A stretch of 19,721 nucleotides of DNA from Propionibacteriaceae bacterium UBA5174 (GTDB taxonomy: Bacteria; Actinomycetota; Actinomycetes; Propionibacteriales; Propionibacteriaceae). The first letter of the stretch is position 1; each line of letters opens with the position of its first letter. The position numbers and the translations under genes were made by a program. The stretch spans positions 1 to 19,721 of the forward strand of contig DHWU01000082.1 in NCBI GenBank assembly GCA_002413345.1, given 5' to 3'. The notes under the pieces were generated by a model. The model was not told the DNA's origin. It saw only the letters and a program-made list of their open reading frames with translations, and searched no databases. Positions 13,688 to 19,721 of this stretch are shown in pieces.

Positions 13688-15389
13688 GAAATCTCGCAAG
13701 CTGATTCGGTCCGGCGATCCGAAACCAGAACAGCCCAAACTCGAGGAGAGCGCGCCGGTCGAGCGTGACTTCTTTTTTCTGCCCGATGGTGAACCGCTAG
13801 CGGTGGACGAAGCTGAGCTACACCACCTGATGAAATTGTGGCGGCATGGCCGAGCCACCAGGACTGTTGGCCAGGTGATTTCGGACAGCTACGTGGTGTT
13901 GTTCACCGTGGTGCTGATTTCCGCGATGGTGATCAGCGCGGTGATCAACGCTCAACATGGCCGCAGTGGCTGCACCACACAGGCCTGTGGCACCGGTCGG
14001 CTGTTGGTGCCTACTGCGGTGGTGCTGGCCTTCTTCGCACTGACGGTCTTGTTGGCCAGATTGTTCGGCCCAGTCCTTGCCTCAGCCGCTGAAGGTTCCT
14101 GGTTGATGGACGCGCCGATCAGCCGGCGCAGATTGCTGCGTGGACGGCTGGTATTGCCACTGGTGGCGGCCGTCGTGGCGCCGACCCTGATCACCGCTTT
14201 GGTCGGCGCGCTGTCCGGGATGGAGTGGCGCTCGGTTTTGGCCTGGTCATTGGCCGCTGGACTGGGTAGTGCGGCCTTAGTCGCTCTAGCCGCTAGCGAG
14301 CAGACCCGCGAACGGGTTGTCCTACTCAAGGCATTCCAGGTGTTGTGGACCGCTGCTGGTCTGGCTGCGATGTTGTTGTTGGTCTCGGTAGCTACCGGTT
14401 GGTTGCCCGCAACCACGATTGCATCCACCGAGTCGCTGTGGTGGCCGGTCGTGGCTGTTTGTGCGGTTTCGGCTCTCGCCATTGTGCTGCTGGTCGTGGT
14501 CGCGCTGCGGCGTCTTGAACTGATCCGTAGAGCCAGATTGCTGTCGGGCGGGTCGCTGGCAGCTGGCATGCAAGGTGCAATGTTCGCCCTCGACTTTGGG
14601 CTGATCCGCGACATCCTGGTTGAACGCCGGGCTGCGGAAAAGGGGCACGTCCGGCCTACTAAGGGACGTGGTCTGGGGATCAGCGCCCTGATCTGGCGGG
14701 ATCTGGAACGGCTGGTCCGCACCCCGGGGCCGCTCCTGGGGCTGGCGATGAGTGTGTTGGTTCCCTACGCGGCTGACGCGCTCGGGCTTAGCCAACTTAA
14801 TCCCTTCATCAGTGGCTTGGCGCTCACCGCCGCCATGGTGCCTTTCCTGGGCAGTCTTCGAGTGCTAACCCGCAGTGGGGGTTTGGCTCGCTCGATGCCG
14901 TTCAAGACCACTGAACTTCGCACCGCGCTAATGGCGGTTCCAGCAGGGCTGGTCGCCTTGTGGGCGCTGGCGGCGACCCCGGCTTTCATCGGGATCACCA
15001 GTGCCGGCGCTGATCGAAATATCACCGATGGTCTGACTGCGGCGATGATTACCGCAGCCGCGGGGCTGTTCGGCGCGGTGCGCTGGGTGAGCGCCAAGCA
15101 ACCGGATTTCGGGGCTCCGATGATGGCGACTGCTTCAGGCGCGATGCCGCCGACGCTGATCTTCAACCTTTTTCGCGGTTTCGACATGGTGGCACTGATC
15201 ACTGCACCGCTGATCCTGGGCGCTGACCCGCTGTGGTCGGCCGGGCTGGCCGCGGTGGTATTCATCGGGCTGCGGGGCACCTTCAATATGGACGATCTCA
15301 AAGCCCAGCAAGAGACCGCGCAGCGCGAAATGAGCGCGGTCAAGGCTGAGCGGAATGGAACTACCAAGATTGCGCCGCCGAAGCGCTGA
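13680..15389 (+). CDS. large ABC-transporter membrane protein (DUF6297-like permease)
   Basis: This 569-aa polytopic protein is the probable membrane partner of the ATPase upstream. It has a charged, proline-rich cytoplasmic N-terminus (1-65) and about eleven or twelve hydrophobic segments near 68-90, 108-130, 157-179, 185-206, 220-241, 255-276, 350-367, 375-397, 416-440, 450-470, 488-512 and 515-532. Short cytoplasmic stretches such as WLMDAPISRRRLLRGRL (141-157) resemble permeases coupled to CcmA/ABC-2-type ATPases. The C-terminus is a charged, coiled-coil-like tail (535-569). GTG 13680 is preferred because GAGGA at 13670-13674 precedes it with five-base spacing; an in-frame TTG at 13647 has none. 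The DUF6297 assignment is from memory of the sequence style and not verified. Substrate unknown. Confidence 0.72.
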   Translation: MSKKSRKLIRSGDPKPEQPKLEESAPVERDFFFLPDGEPLAVDEAELHHLMKLWRHGRATRTVGQVISDSYVVLFTVVLISAMVISAVINAQHGRSGCTTQACGTGRLLVPTAVVLAFFALTVLLARLFGPVLASAAEGSWLMDAPISRRRLLRGRLVLPLVAAVVAPTLITALVGALSGMEWRSVLAWSLAAGLGSAALVALAASEQTRERVVLLKAFQVLWTAAGLAAMLLLVSVATGWLPATTIASTESLWWPVVAVCAVSALAIVLLVVVALRRLELIRRARLLSGGSLAAGMQGAMFALDFGLIRDILVERRAAEKGHVRPTKGRGLGISALIWRDLERLVRTPGPLLGLAMSVLVPYAADALGLSQLNPFISGLALTAAMVPFLGSLRVLTRSGGLARSMPFKTTELRTALMAVPAGLVALWALAATPAFIGITSAGADRNITDGLTAAMITAAAGLFGAVRWVSAKQPDFGAPMMATASGAMPPTLIFNLFRGFDMVALITAPLILGADPLWSAGLAAVVFIGLRGTFNMDDLKAQQETAQREMSAVKAERNGTTKIAPPKR

Positions 15390-15438
15390 GTCCTGGTTTC
15401 GTGAGGCTGGCCCGAGTTGGTCGGTGCAGCGCTGGCGG
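15375..15438. repeat. imperfect inverted repeat across the permease stop
   Basis: AGCGCTG (15382-15388) pairs with CAGCGCT (15427-15433). After a two-base bulge, CCGCC (15375-15379) pairs with GGCGG (15434-15438), giving 12 pairs in total. The 38-base loop is long for a terminator, and no T tract follows. It could end the ABC-transporter transcript, but chance pairing in GC-rich DNA is possible. The rest of the gap to 15493 holds nothing recognisable. Confidence 0.28.
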
Positions 15439-15493
15439 AAGAAGAAACTGCTTCGAAAGTGGCGCCGGGTGCCGTGAAGATGGGCGCAGCAAC

Positions 15494-15499
15494 TACGGT
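15494..15499 (+). promoter_or_regulatory. -10 hexamer for the CPBP protease gene
   Basis: TACGGT fits TANNNT and lies six bases before GTG 15506, so the transcript would start at or beside the start codon. It supports the shorter start of the gene. No -35 is evident. Confidence 0.45.
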
Positions 15500-15505
15500 G
15501 GTGGG

Positions 15506-16492
15506 GTGAGTTTTCGAGCGACGGTTTCCCAGGTGCGCTGGGCGAGGATAGGCCTTTTCTACGGCATCGCGTTCGGGTTGGCGGGGTTGGTCGCCGCAGT
15601 GCTGTTCGGTTTGGGGCAGCGGGACTTGTCGGCTGCCTCGGCTTGGGCGAAGGCCTTTATGGCGGTGGTCTATATGCCCGCACCCCTAGTGGCAGCACTA
15701 ATCGTGGAGCGTTTGGACCGGCGGGGCTACCTGATCAAGAGTGAGTTCGCCAAGGGTTGGTCAAAGCGCCTTCCCAAAGTGGTGCTCAACGTTGCGATTC
15801 TGCTGGCAGTGCTGATGGTGGGCATGTTGGCGGCTAGTTGGCTGGTCGGAAACTGGCTGGATATCAGCGGCGCTGGCCGGCTGGTATTCACCCCCGAAGA
15901 CCTCACCGCAAATTCGTTGGCGGTTTCTGGAGTTTCCACCGATGCCCAGCAGGTAGCCGCGTTGGCGGTGCCGAATCTTTGGGTGCTCACCGCGATCACC
16001 TGGGTTGCCGGACTGGCGGTCGGACTGACGATCAACGGACTGTTCGGCTACGGCGAGGAATACGGCTGGCGGGGCTGGCTGGCCGACCAACTGCGTCCGC
16101 TTGGCCCGGTGTGGACCAACCTAATTACCGGTGTGTTGTGGGGTTTGTGGCATGCGCCGCTAATCCTGTTGGGCTTCAACTACGGCCCCTACCGGGTGCT
16201 CGGAGTGGCGGCGATGGTTGCTTGGTGCACCGCTGCGTCCTTCCTGCTTTGGCGGCTACGGGAAGTCACTGGGACGGTAATCGGTGCCGCGGTAATGCAT
16301 GGTGCGATCAACGGCGTGGCTGGGCTTTTCCTGGTCGCTTTAGTTGGCCCGAACCAGCTGTTGGCAGCGCCAGTAGGCGCAATCGGGATTGGGGTAGTCG
16401 CCGTGGTCGCGGCTGGCTATTGGTGGTTCACCCGGCGCGCGGCAGCGCCGGTCGTCAGTGAGACTGAAATCGAGCCGGAGCTTCCAGCCTGA
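15506..16492 (+). CDS. CPBP-family (Abi/CAAX-like) intramembrane metalloprotease
   Basis: This 328-aa membrane protein has about eight hydrophobic segments and all three CPBP motifs: E184-E185-YGW-R189 (GYGEEYGWRGWL), WGLWH216AP, and H265-x3-N269 (VMHGAINGV). These glutamate and histidine residues form the metal site of type II CAAX prenyl proteases (Rce1-like). In bacteria the family is linked to membrane-protein processing, bacteriocin immunity or unknown roles. GTG 15506 is chosen over GTG 15401 because the extra 35 residues are polar and unlike the family, and because a -10 hexamer sits six bases upstream. It is convergent with menF, and their stops are about 34 bases apart. A functional tie to quinone metabolism is not established. 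Confidence 0.85.
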   Translation: MSFRATVSQVRWARIGLFYGIAFGLAGLVAAVLFGLGQRDLSAASAWAKAFMAVVYMPAPLVAALIVERLDRRGYLIKSEFAKGWSKRLPKVVLNVAILLAVLMVGMLAASWLVGNWLDISGAGRLVFTPEDLTANSLAVSGVSTDAQQVAALAVPNLWVLTAITWVAGLAVGLTINGLFGYGEEYGWRGWLADQLRPLGPVWTNLITGVLWGLWHAPLILLGFNYGPYRVLGVAAMVAWCTAASFLLWRLREVTGTVIGAAVMHGAINGVAGLFLVALVGPNQLLAAPVGAIGIGVVAVVAAGYWWFTRRAAAPVVSETEIEPELPA

Positions 16493-16528
16493 ACTCGTTT
16501 CGTCGCGGGTTGAGGTGACGAGATTCAG
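16489..16528. terminator. hairpin enclosing the stop codons of the CPBP gene and menF
   Basis: CTGAACTCGT (16489-16498) pairs with ACGAGATTCAG (16518-16528), ten base pairs with a single bulged A at 16523 and a 19-base loop. Both stop codons (TGA 16490-16492 on plus; TGA at 16527-16525 on minus) sit in the outer stem, facing each other. No T tract follows. A competing inner pairing CGTC/GACG also exists. It is a plausible bidirectional 3'-end structure for the two convergent transcripts. Confidence 0.5.
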
Positions 16529-17892
16529 TCCAGGCCGAGCACCTGGTGCATCGGCACCAGCTTGGCCTCGGTTTCGGCATATTCCTCTTCGGGTTCGGAT
16601 TCAGCCACGATGCCGCAGCCAGCGAAGATGGTGATTTGGCGGCGGTCGTCGCTCAACCAGCCAGAGCGCAATGCGATGGCAAACTCGCCGTCCCCATTGG
16701 CGTCCAGCCAGCCAACTGGTCCGGAGTAGCGCCCGCGATCCAGGTTCTCCAACTCGGCGATCAGCGCGTAGGCCTTGGCGGTCGGGGTGCCGCATACCGC
16801 AGCTGATGGGTGAAGCTCCCCGGCCAGGCGCAACGCAGTAACTCCAGGCTTGGCGACTGCGGTGACATCAGAGGCCAGATGCAGCACATTTGGCAGTTCC
16901 AGCACATACGGCGCATCGGGCACATTCATCCCGGAGCAGAACGGCTCCAGGGCGCTAGCCACCGACGCCACCGCAAGCTCATGTTCGATCAGATTTTTGC
17001 CGGAACGGGAAAGTGCTTGGGCCAGCTTCAGGTCGAGCTCTTGATCGCCAACCCGGCGAATGGTGCCAGCTAGTACTCGCGAGGTTGCCAGGCCGCCTTC
17101 ACGGCGCAAAAGCATTTCCGGTGACGCCCCCACTATGCCGGCCACGTGGAAGGTCCAACACGTCGGATAGGCGTTGGCCAATTGGTTGATCAGCCAACGC
17201 GGATCGATCGGGGTTTCGGCGGCCAAGACCTCTGCGCGGGCCAGCACTACTTTGGCCAGTTCGCCGTGGTCGAGCCGAGTCACCGCCTCAGCCACGATGG
17301 CGCACCAGGACTGATGATCCAAGCTATCGGCGATCAAGCGCACCCGCGGGGGCTCCGGTTCAGCCAGCGGTTCGGGTAGGCCCGGTTCTGGCTCGCCGAT
17401 CCGGGTCAGCACGGTCAGCCAAGAGCGCCCGTGGCGGCGGCCCACGACTAGTTGGGGGACCACCACCACTGAGCGATGTTCGGTGTGGTCAGGGTCGAAG
17501 ACAAAAGAAGCAAAGGCGATCGGGCCGCTGCCGGGATGGCTGTCCAACTCCGATTCGATCTCAATGTGGGAAAGCAGTTCGGTCCACCACTGTTCGGCTG
17601 GCCCGAACTCGGCGCCCTCGAGCCGGGCGATTTCGCCGATCCCGATCATGCCCTCGCCTTTGCGGATCCACGCGGTTGCGTCGGAGCACAGATAGTTGAG
17701 TAAGTCGGGGGAGTCGACCAACTCGACAGTTCGGGCCTGCCAGCAGGTGCCCTCGAGGTGGGAAATCACGCGGGCAAGGTTAGCCCTACTCCAGTCAAGG
17801 TTCGGCATCACCGGCAGCACACGGCGTTGGGAATCATTAGCGCTGGCTGGGGTAGAAGTGCTTGCAATCGATCCTGAGATGGCCAGGGGCAA
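16525..17892 (-). CDS. menF: isochorismate synthase MenF (EntC-like)
   Basis: This chorismate-utilising enzyme isomerises chorismate to isochorismate, the entry point of menaquinone synthesis and also of siderophores. Visible signatures are LAKVVLARA (212-220, catalytic Lys214), GASPEMLLRREGG (255-267), LAGTIRR (274-280), EHELAV (303-308), LHPSAAVCGTPTAKA (360-374) and the C-terminal metal-binding region GCGIVAESEPEEEYAETEAKL (425-445). The N-terminal third is divergent, as usual. The 455-aa form starts at TTG 17892, six bases after TAGGGA; a shorter start at ATG 17808 (427 aa) is possible, and no ribosome site favours either. Anthranilate or aminodeoxychorismate synthase is less likely given GTPTAKA and the menaquinone setting. 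It is divergent from the MenJ-type gene. Confidence 0.88.
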   Translation of the reverse strand: MPLAISGSIASTSTPASANDSQRRVLPVMPNLDWSRANLARVISHLEGTCWQARTVELVDSPDLLNYLCSDATAWIRKGEGMIGIGEIARLEGAEFGPAEQWWTELLSHIEIESELDSHPGSGPIAFASFVFDPDHTEHRSVVVVPQLVVGRRHGRSWLTVLTRIGEPEPGLPEPLAEPEPPRVRLIADSLDHQSWCAIVAEAVTRLDHGELAKVVLARAEVLAAETPIDPRWLINQLANAYPTCWTFHVAGIVGASPEMLLRREGGLATSRVLAGTIRRVGDQELDLKLAQALSRSGKNLIEHELAVASVASALEPFCSGMNVPDAPYVLELPNVLHLASDVTAVAKPGVTALRLAGELHPSAAVCGTPTAKAYALIAELENLDRGRYSGPVGWLDANGDGEFAIALRSGWLSDDRRQITIFAGCGIVAESEPEEEYAETEAKLVPMHQVLGLD

Positions 17893-17898
17893 TGCTGA

Positions 17899-17904
17899 TC
17901 CCTA
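17899..17904 (-). promoter_or_regulatory. possible -10 for menF, overlapping the divergent promoter
   Basis: TAGGGA on the minus strand lies six bases before TTG 17892. It misses the final T of TANNNT. It shares the bases TA at 17903-17904 with the -10 hexamer of the opposite promoter. Confidence 0.28.
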
Positions 17905-17908
17905 GACT
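17903..17908 (+). promoter_or_regulatory. -10 hexamer upstream of the MenJ-type reductase gene
   Basis: TAGACT fits TANNNT and predicts a start near 17915-17916. From there a leader of about 26 bases carries the purine-rich GGGGG (17932-17936) five bases before ATG 17942. A GTG lies exactly seven bases after the hexamer but is out of frame with the reductase. No -35 is evident. Confidence 0.45.
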
Positions 17909-17915
17909 GTCGCGA

Positions 17916-17954
17916 GTGCCTGAAGAGCGATGGGGGTTGCCATGTCTGAGGTAG
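17916..17954 (+). CDS. possible 12-codon leaderless upstream ORF overlapping the reductase start
   Basis: GTG 17916 sits seven bases after the -10 TAGACT, the spacing of the other leaderless genes in the window. Its frame encodes VPEERWGLPCLR (first residue Met in use) and stops at TAG 17952-17954, across the reductase ATG 17942 in another frame. If translated, it could tune reductase expression. Only position supports it; conservation cannot be tested here. Confidence 0.2.
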   Translation: MPEERWGLPCLR

Positions 17955-19213
17955 GGCCAGTGAGTGCTGACGTGATCGTCGTCGGCGCGGGCCCCGGCGG
18001 TTCGACTACGGCGTCCTATCTGGCCTCTCGCGGACTAGAGGTGGCGCTATTGGAGAAGAGCGCCTTTCCTCGGCAGAAGGTCTGTGGCGACGGGCTGACC
18101 CCGCGTGCGGTGAAGCAGTTGATGAAGCTTGGCGTGGATACCAGCGAAGAAGCTGGCTGGGCGCGGAACAAAGGCTTGCGGATTTACGGCGGGCGCACCG
18201 AACCCTTTGAGCTGCCTTGGCCGGAGCTGTCCGAATTCCCGCCCTACGGCCTGGTGCGGGCCAGGGAGTCTTTCGATCAGACTTTGGCCAACCATGCCGT
18301 AGCGAGTGGTGCCAAGTTGTACGAGAACACCCAGGTGGTTGCGCCGATCATCAACCCGCGCACCGACCGGATCACCGGTGTCGTCAGCAAAGACGGACGC
18401 CGATTCACCGCCCCAGTAGTGGTCGCCGCAGATGGTAATTCTTCGCGGTTGGCAACCAGCATGGGAATTGGTAAGCGAGTCGACCGTCCGATGGGTGTGG
18501 CGGTGCGGGCCTACTACAACTCGCCACGAACCCACGACGACTACATGGAGTCTTGGCTGGAGTTGTGGGACGGCAAACCGGGTGAGTCCAACCTGCTTCC
18601 GGGGTACGGGTGGATCTTCGCGTTGGGTGATGGCACGGTAAATGTCGGTTTAGGTACTGTCCGTTCAAAGCCGGGACCGGCGAACGTTAATTACCGAGAA
18701 ATGTTTTCCCGATGGATGGAGAACACCCCTGATGAGTGGGGCTTTCGTCCCGAAAATCAGGTGGGTCCGGTGCTCGGTGCCGCGTTGCCGATGAGCTTCA
18801 ACCGGCAACCGGCCTACCAGCGGGGGCTGGTGTTGGTCGGGGATGCCGCTGGCATGGTCTCGCCATTTAATGGCGAAGGTATTCCATATGCGATGGAGGC
18901 TGGTGAAATGGCCGCCGATGCCATTTCGGATGCCTATTTCCGTGGCTATGGGACGCCGAGCGCGGAGTTGGCCTTGCGTGGCTACCCGACTCGGCTGAAG
19001 TCGGAATGGGGCGGGTACTTCAGATTGGGTCAAGTATTCGTCTCTTTGATCGAGCATCCGCAGGTGATGCACGTCTGCACCAAGTACGGTCTACCCAGGC
19101 CGACTCTGATGCGGTTCACCATGAAGCTGTTGTCCCATCTCTACGACACCCGTCAAGGTGATTGGATGGACATGGTGCTCACCACCCTCACGAAGGTGGC
19201 ACCCTCAGCATGA
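17942..19213 (+). CDS. geranylgeranyl reductase family flavoprotein, probable MenJ (menaquinone isoprene reductase)
   Basis: This 423-aa FAD-dependent reductase begins with a Rossmann dinucleotide fold: VIVVGAGPGGSTTASYLASRG (11-31) and the acidic Glu38 that binds the ribose. The family motifs KVCGDGLTPRAVKQL (46-60) and GDAAGMVSPFNGEGIPYAMEAG (300-321) mark the geranylgeranyl-reductase group. In mycobacteria the member MenJ saturates the beta-isoprene of menaquinone-9. Here, flanked by menF and the NADH dehydrogenase genes, a MenJ role is the best inference, although archaeal-lipid or carotenoid-type reductases share the fold. ATG 17942 is preferred because GGGGG lies five bases upstream; an in-frame ATG at 17930 would add four residues. 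It is followed by nuoA after 43 bases, so part of the quinone pathway may be cotranscribed with Nuo. Confidence 0.82.
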   Translation: MSEVGPVSADVIVVGAGPGGSTTASYLASRGLEVALLEKSAFPRQKVCGDGLTPRAVKQLMKLGVDTSEEAGWARNKGLRIYGGRTEPFELPWPELSEFPPYGLVRARESFDQTLANHAVASGAKLYENTQVVAPIINPRTDRITGVVSKDGRRFTAPVVVAADGNSSRLATSMGIGKRVDRPMGVAVRAYYNSPRTHDDYMESWLELWDGKPGESNLLPGYGWIFALGDGTVNVGLGTVRSKPGPANVNYREMFSRWMENTPDEWGFRPENQVGPVLGAALPMSFNRQPAYQRGLVLVGDAAGMVSPFNGEGIPYAMEAGEMAADAISDAYFRGYGTPSAELALRGYPTRLKSEWGGYFRLGQVFVSLIEHPQVMHVCTKYGLPRPTLMRFTMKLLSHLYDTRQGDWMDMVLTTLTKVAPSA

Positions 19214-19256
19214 GACAAATGCCGACGTTGGCGTTGATGAAGGGAAGTGAGGCCGC

Positions 19257-19616
19257 ATGAGCCCATACCTACCGATCATCGTGATCATGGTTCTAGGCGG
19301 GGCTTTGATGGCCGTGATGGTTGGCCTGAGCCTTGTGGTGGGCCCCCGCCGCTGGAACCAACGTAAGTACCAGTCATATGAGTGCGGCATCGATCCCACC
19401 CCCCAGTCGGTTGGTGGCGGTCGGTTCCCGATCAAGTACTACTTGGTCGCGATGCTGTTCATCATCTTCGACATTGAAACCATCTTCCTTTACCCGTGGG
19501 CGGTGTCCTTCAGTCAGTTGGGCCTGTTCGCCCTGATTGAGATGGTGTTGTTCATGATCACGGTGTTCATCGCCTATCTGTACGTGTGGCGCCGCGGTGG
19601 CCTGGAGTGGGACTGA
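19257..19616 (+). CDS. nuoA: NADH-quinone oxidoreductase subunit A (NuoA)
   Basis: NuoA is a small membrane subunit of respiratory complex I at the junction of the peripheral and membrane arms. It has 119 aa and three hydrophobic segments (about 4-28, 62-80 and 88-112). The conserved loop YQSYECGIDP (38-47) with its cysteine, then RFPIKYYLVAMLFIIFDIETIFLYPWA (61-87), are diagnostic. GAGG lies four bases before the ATG. nuoB begins 16 bases after its stop, the standard nuo order. The 43-base gap from the reductase shows no obvious promoter or terminator. Confidence 0.95.
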   Translation: MSPYLPIIVIMVLGGALMAVMVGLSLVVGPRRWNQRKYQSYECGIDPTPQSVGGGRFPIKYYLVAMLFIIFDIETIFLYPWAVSFSQLGLFALIEMVLFMITVFIAYLYVWRRGGLEWD

Positions 19617-19632
19617 GGAGAGAGGCACAAAC

Positions 19633-19721
19633 ATGGGCATTGAGGACAAGCTTCCTGAAGGTGTGCTGCTGACCACCGTTGAGGGCATTTTTGGCTGGAT
19701 GCGGTCGGCGTCGATGTGGCC
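19633..19721 (+). CDS. nuoB: NADH-quinone oxidoreductase subunit B (NuoB), 5' part only
   Basis: The visible 29 residues MGIEDKLPEGVLLTTVEGIF and GWMRSASMW match the start of NuoB, the peripheral complex I subunit that holds the N2 iron-sulfur cluster. The cluster cysteines lie beyond the window edge. AGGAGAGAGG at 19616-19625 gives a strong ribosome site seven bases before ATG 19633. The gene continues past the window. Confidence 0.92.
   Translation, partial: MGIEDKLPEGVLLTTVEGIFGWMRSASMW

Noticed and set aside
13952..14722. 256-codon open frame on the minus strand
   Set aside because: It is antisense to the membrane permease. The Arg/Thr/Ser-rich composition mirrors the hydrophobic codons of the real gene.
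15401..15505. Longer start for the CPBP protease gene
   Set aside because: It adds 35 polar residues unlike the family and lies upstream of the probable transcription start at about 15506.
19182..19199. Stem CCACC/GGTGG near the end of the reductase gene, considered as a terminator before nuoA
   Set aside because: It has only 5 bp, lies fully within coding sequence and has no T tract; such stems are common in GC-rich DNA.
1..19721. CRISPR arrays, tRNA or rRNA genes, insertion sequences and prophage signs
   Set aside because: No repeated spacer structure, cloverleaf-like sequence, transposase or integrase was seen; gene content and composition look uniformly chromosomal.

Overview
The window comes from a high-GC Gram-positive bacterium (Actinomycetota). 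The base composition is GC-rich, GTG and TTG starts are common, several starts look leaderless behind a TANNNT -10 hexamer, and the protein families are typical of actinobacteria (menaquinone Men enzymes, MenJ-type prenyl reductase, NarL-type two-component pair, TM0106-type nuclease). Genus cannot be decided from the sequence; something in or near Propionibacteriales is a guess. Gene density is very high: no stretch above 300 bases lacks a gene, and the longest gaps are about 90-120 bases.

Layout. (1) 1-1756: the end of an ABC importer operon (permease plus NMT1/THI5-like lipoprotein; the ATPase probably ends at base 21). (2) 1825-5144: a dCMP deaminase, then a large sensor kinase with two membrane domains and its NarL/LuxR response regulator. 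(3) 5196-9732: a tight menaquinone operon menE-menA-menC-menD, with overlapping or nearly touching genes. (4) 9738-12925, minus strand: menG (ubiE), a TM0106-type RecB-like/RNase-H-like nuclease joined to it by a TGATG overlap, and a HutC-type GntR regulator with its own leaderless promoter, convergent with menD. (5) 13022-16492: an ABC ATPase and large permease, then a CPBP (Abi) membrane protease. (6) 16525-17892, minus: isochorismate synthase menF. (7) 17942-19721: a geranylgeranyl-reductase-family flavoprotein (probable MenJ), nuoA and the start of nuoB.

How it works together: MenF makes isochorismate from chorismate. MenD, MenC and MenE carry it through SEPHCHC-derived SHCHC, o-succinylbenzoate and OSB-CoA. 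MenA prenylates DHNA and MenG methylates demethylmenaquinone. A MenJ-type reductase saturates one isoprene unit, and the product is the electron acceptor of the NADH dehydrogenase (Nuo) operon that follows. MenB and a MenH candidate are not in the window. Most of this is core metabolism. The less ordinary signals are the double-membrane sensor kinase, the repeated leaderless-start architecture, two hairpins that each enclose both stop codons of convergent gene pairs, the menG-nuclease coupling, and the overlapping divergent promoters with a possible leaderless mini-ORF between menF and menJ.
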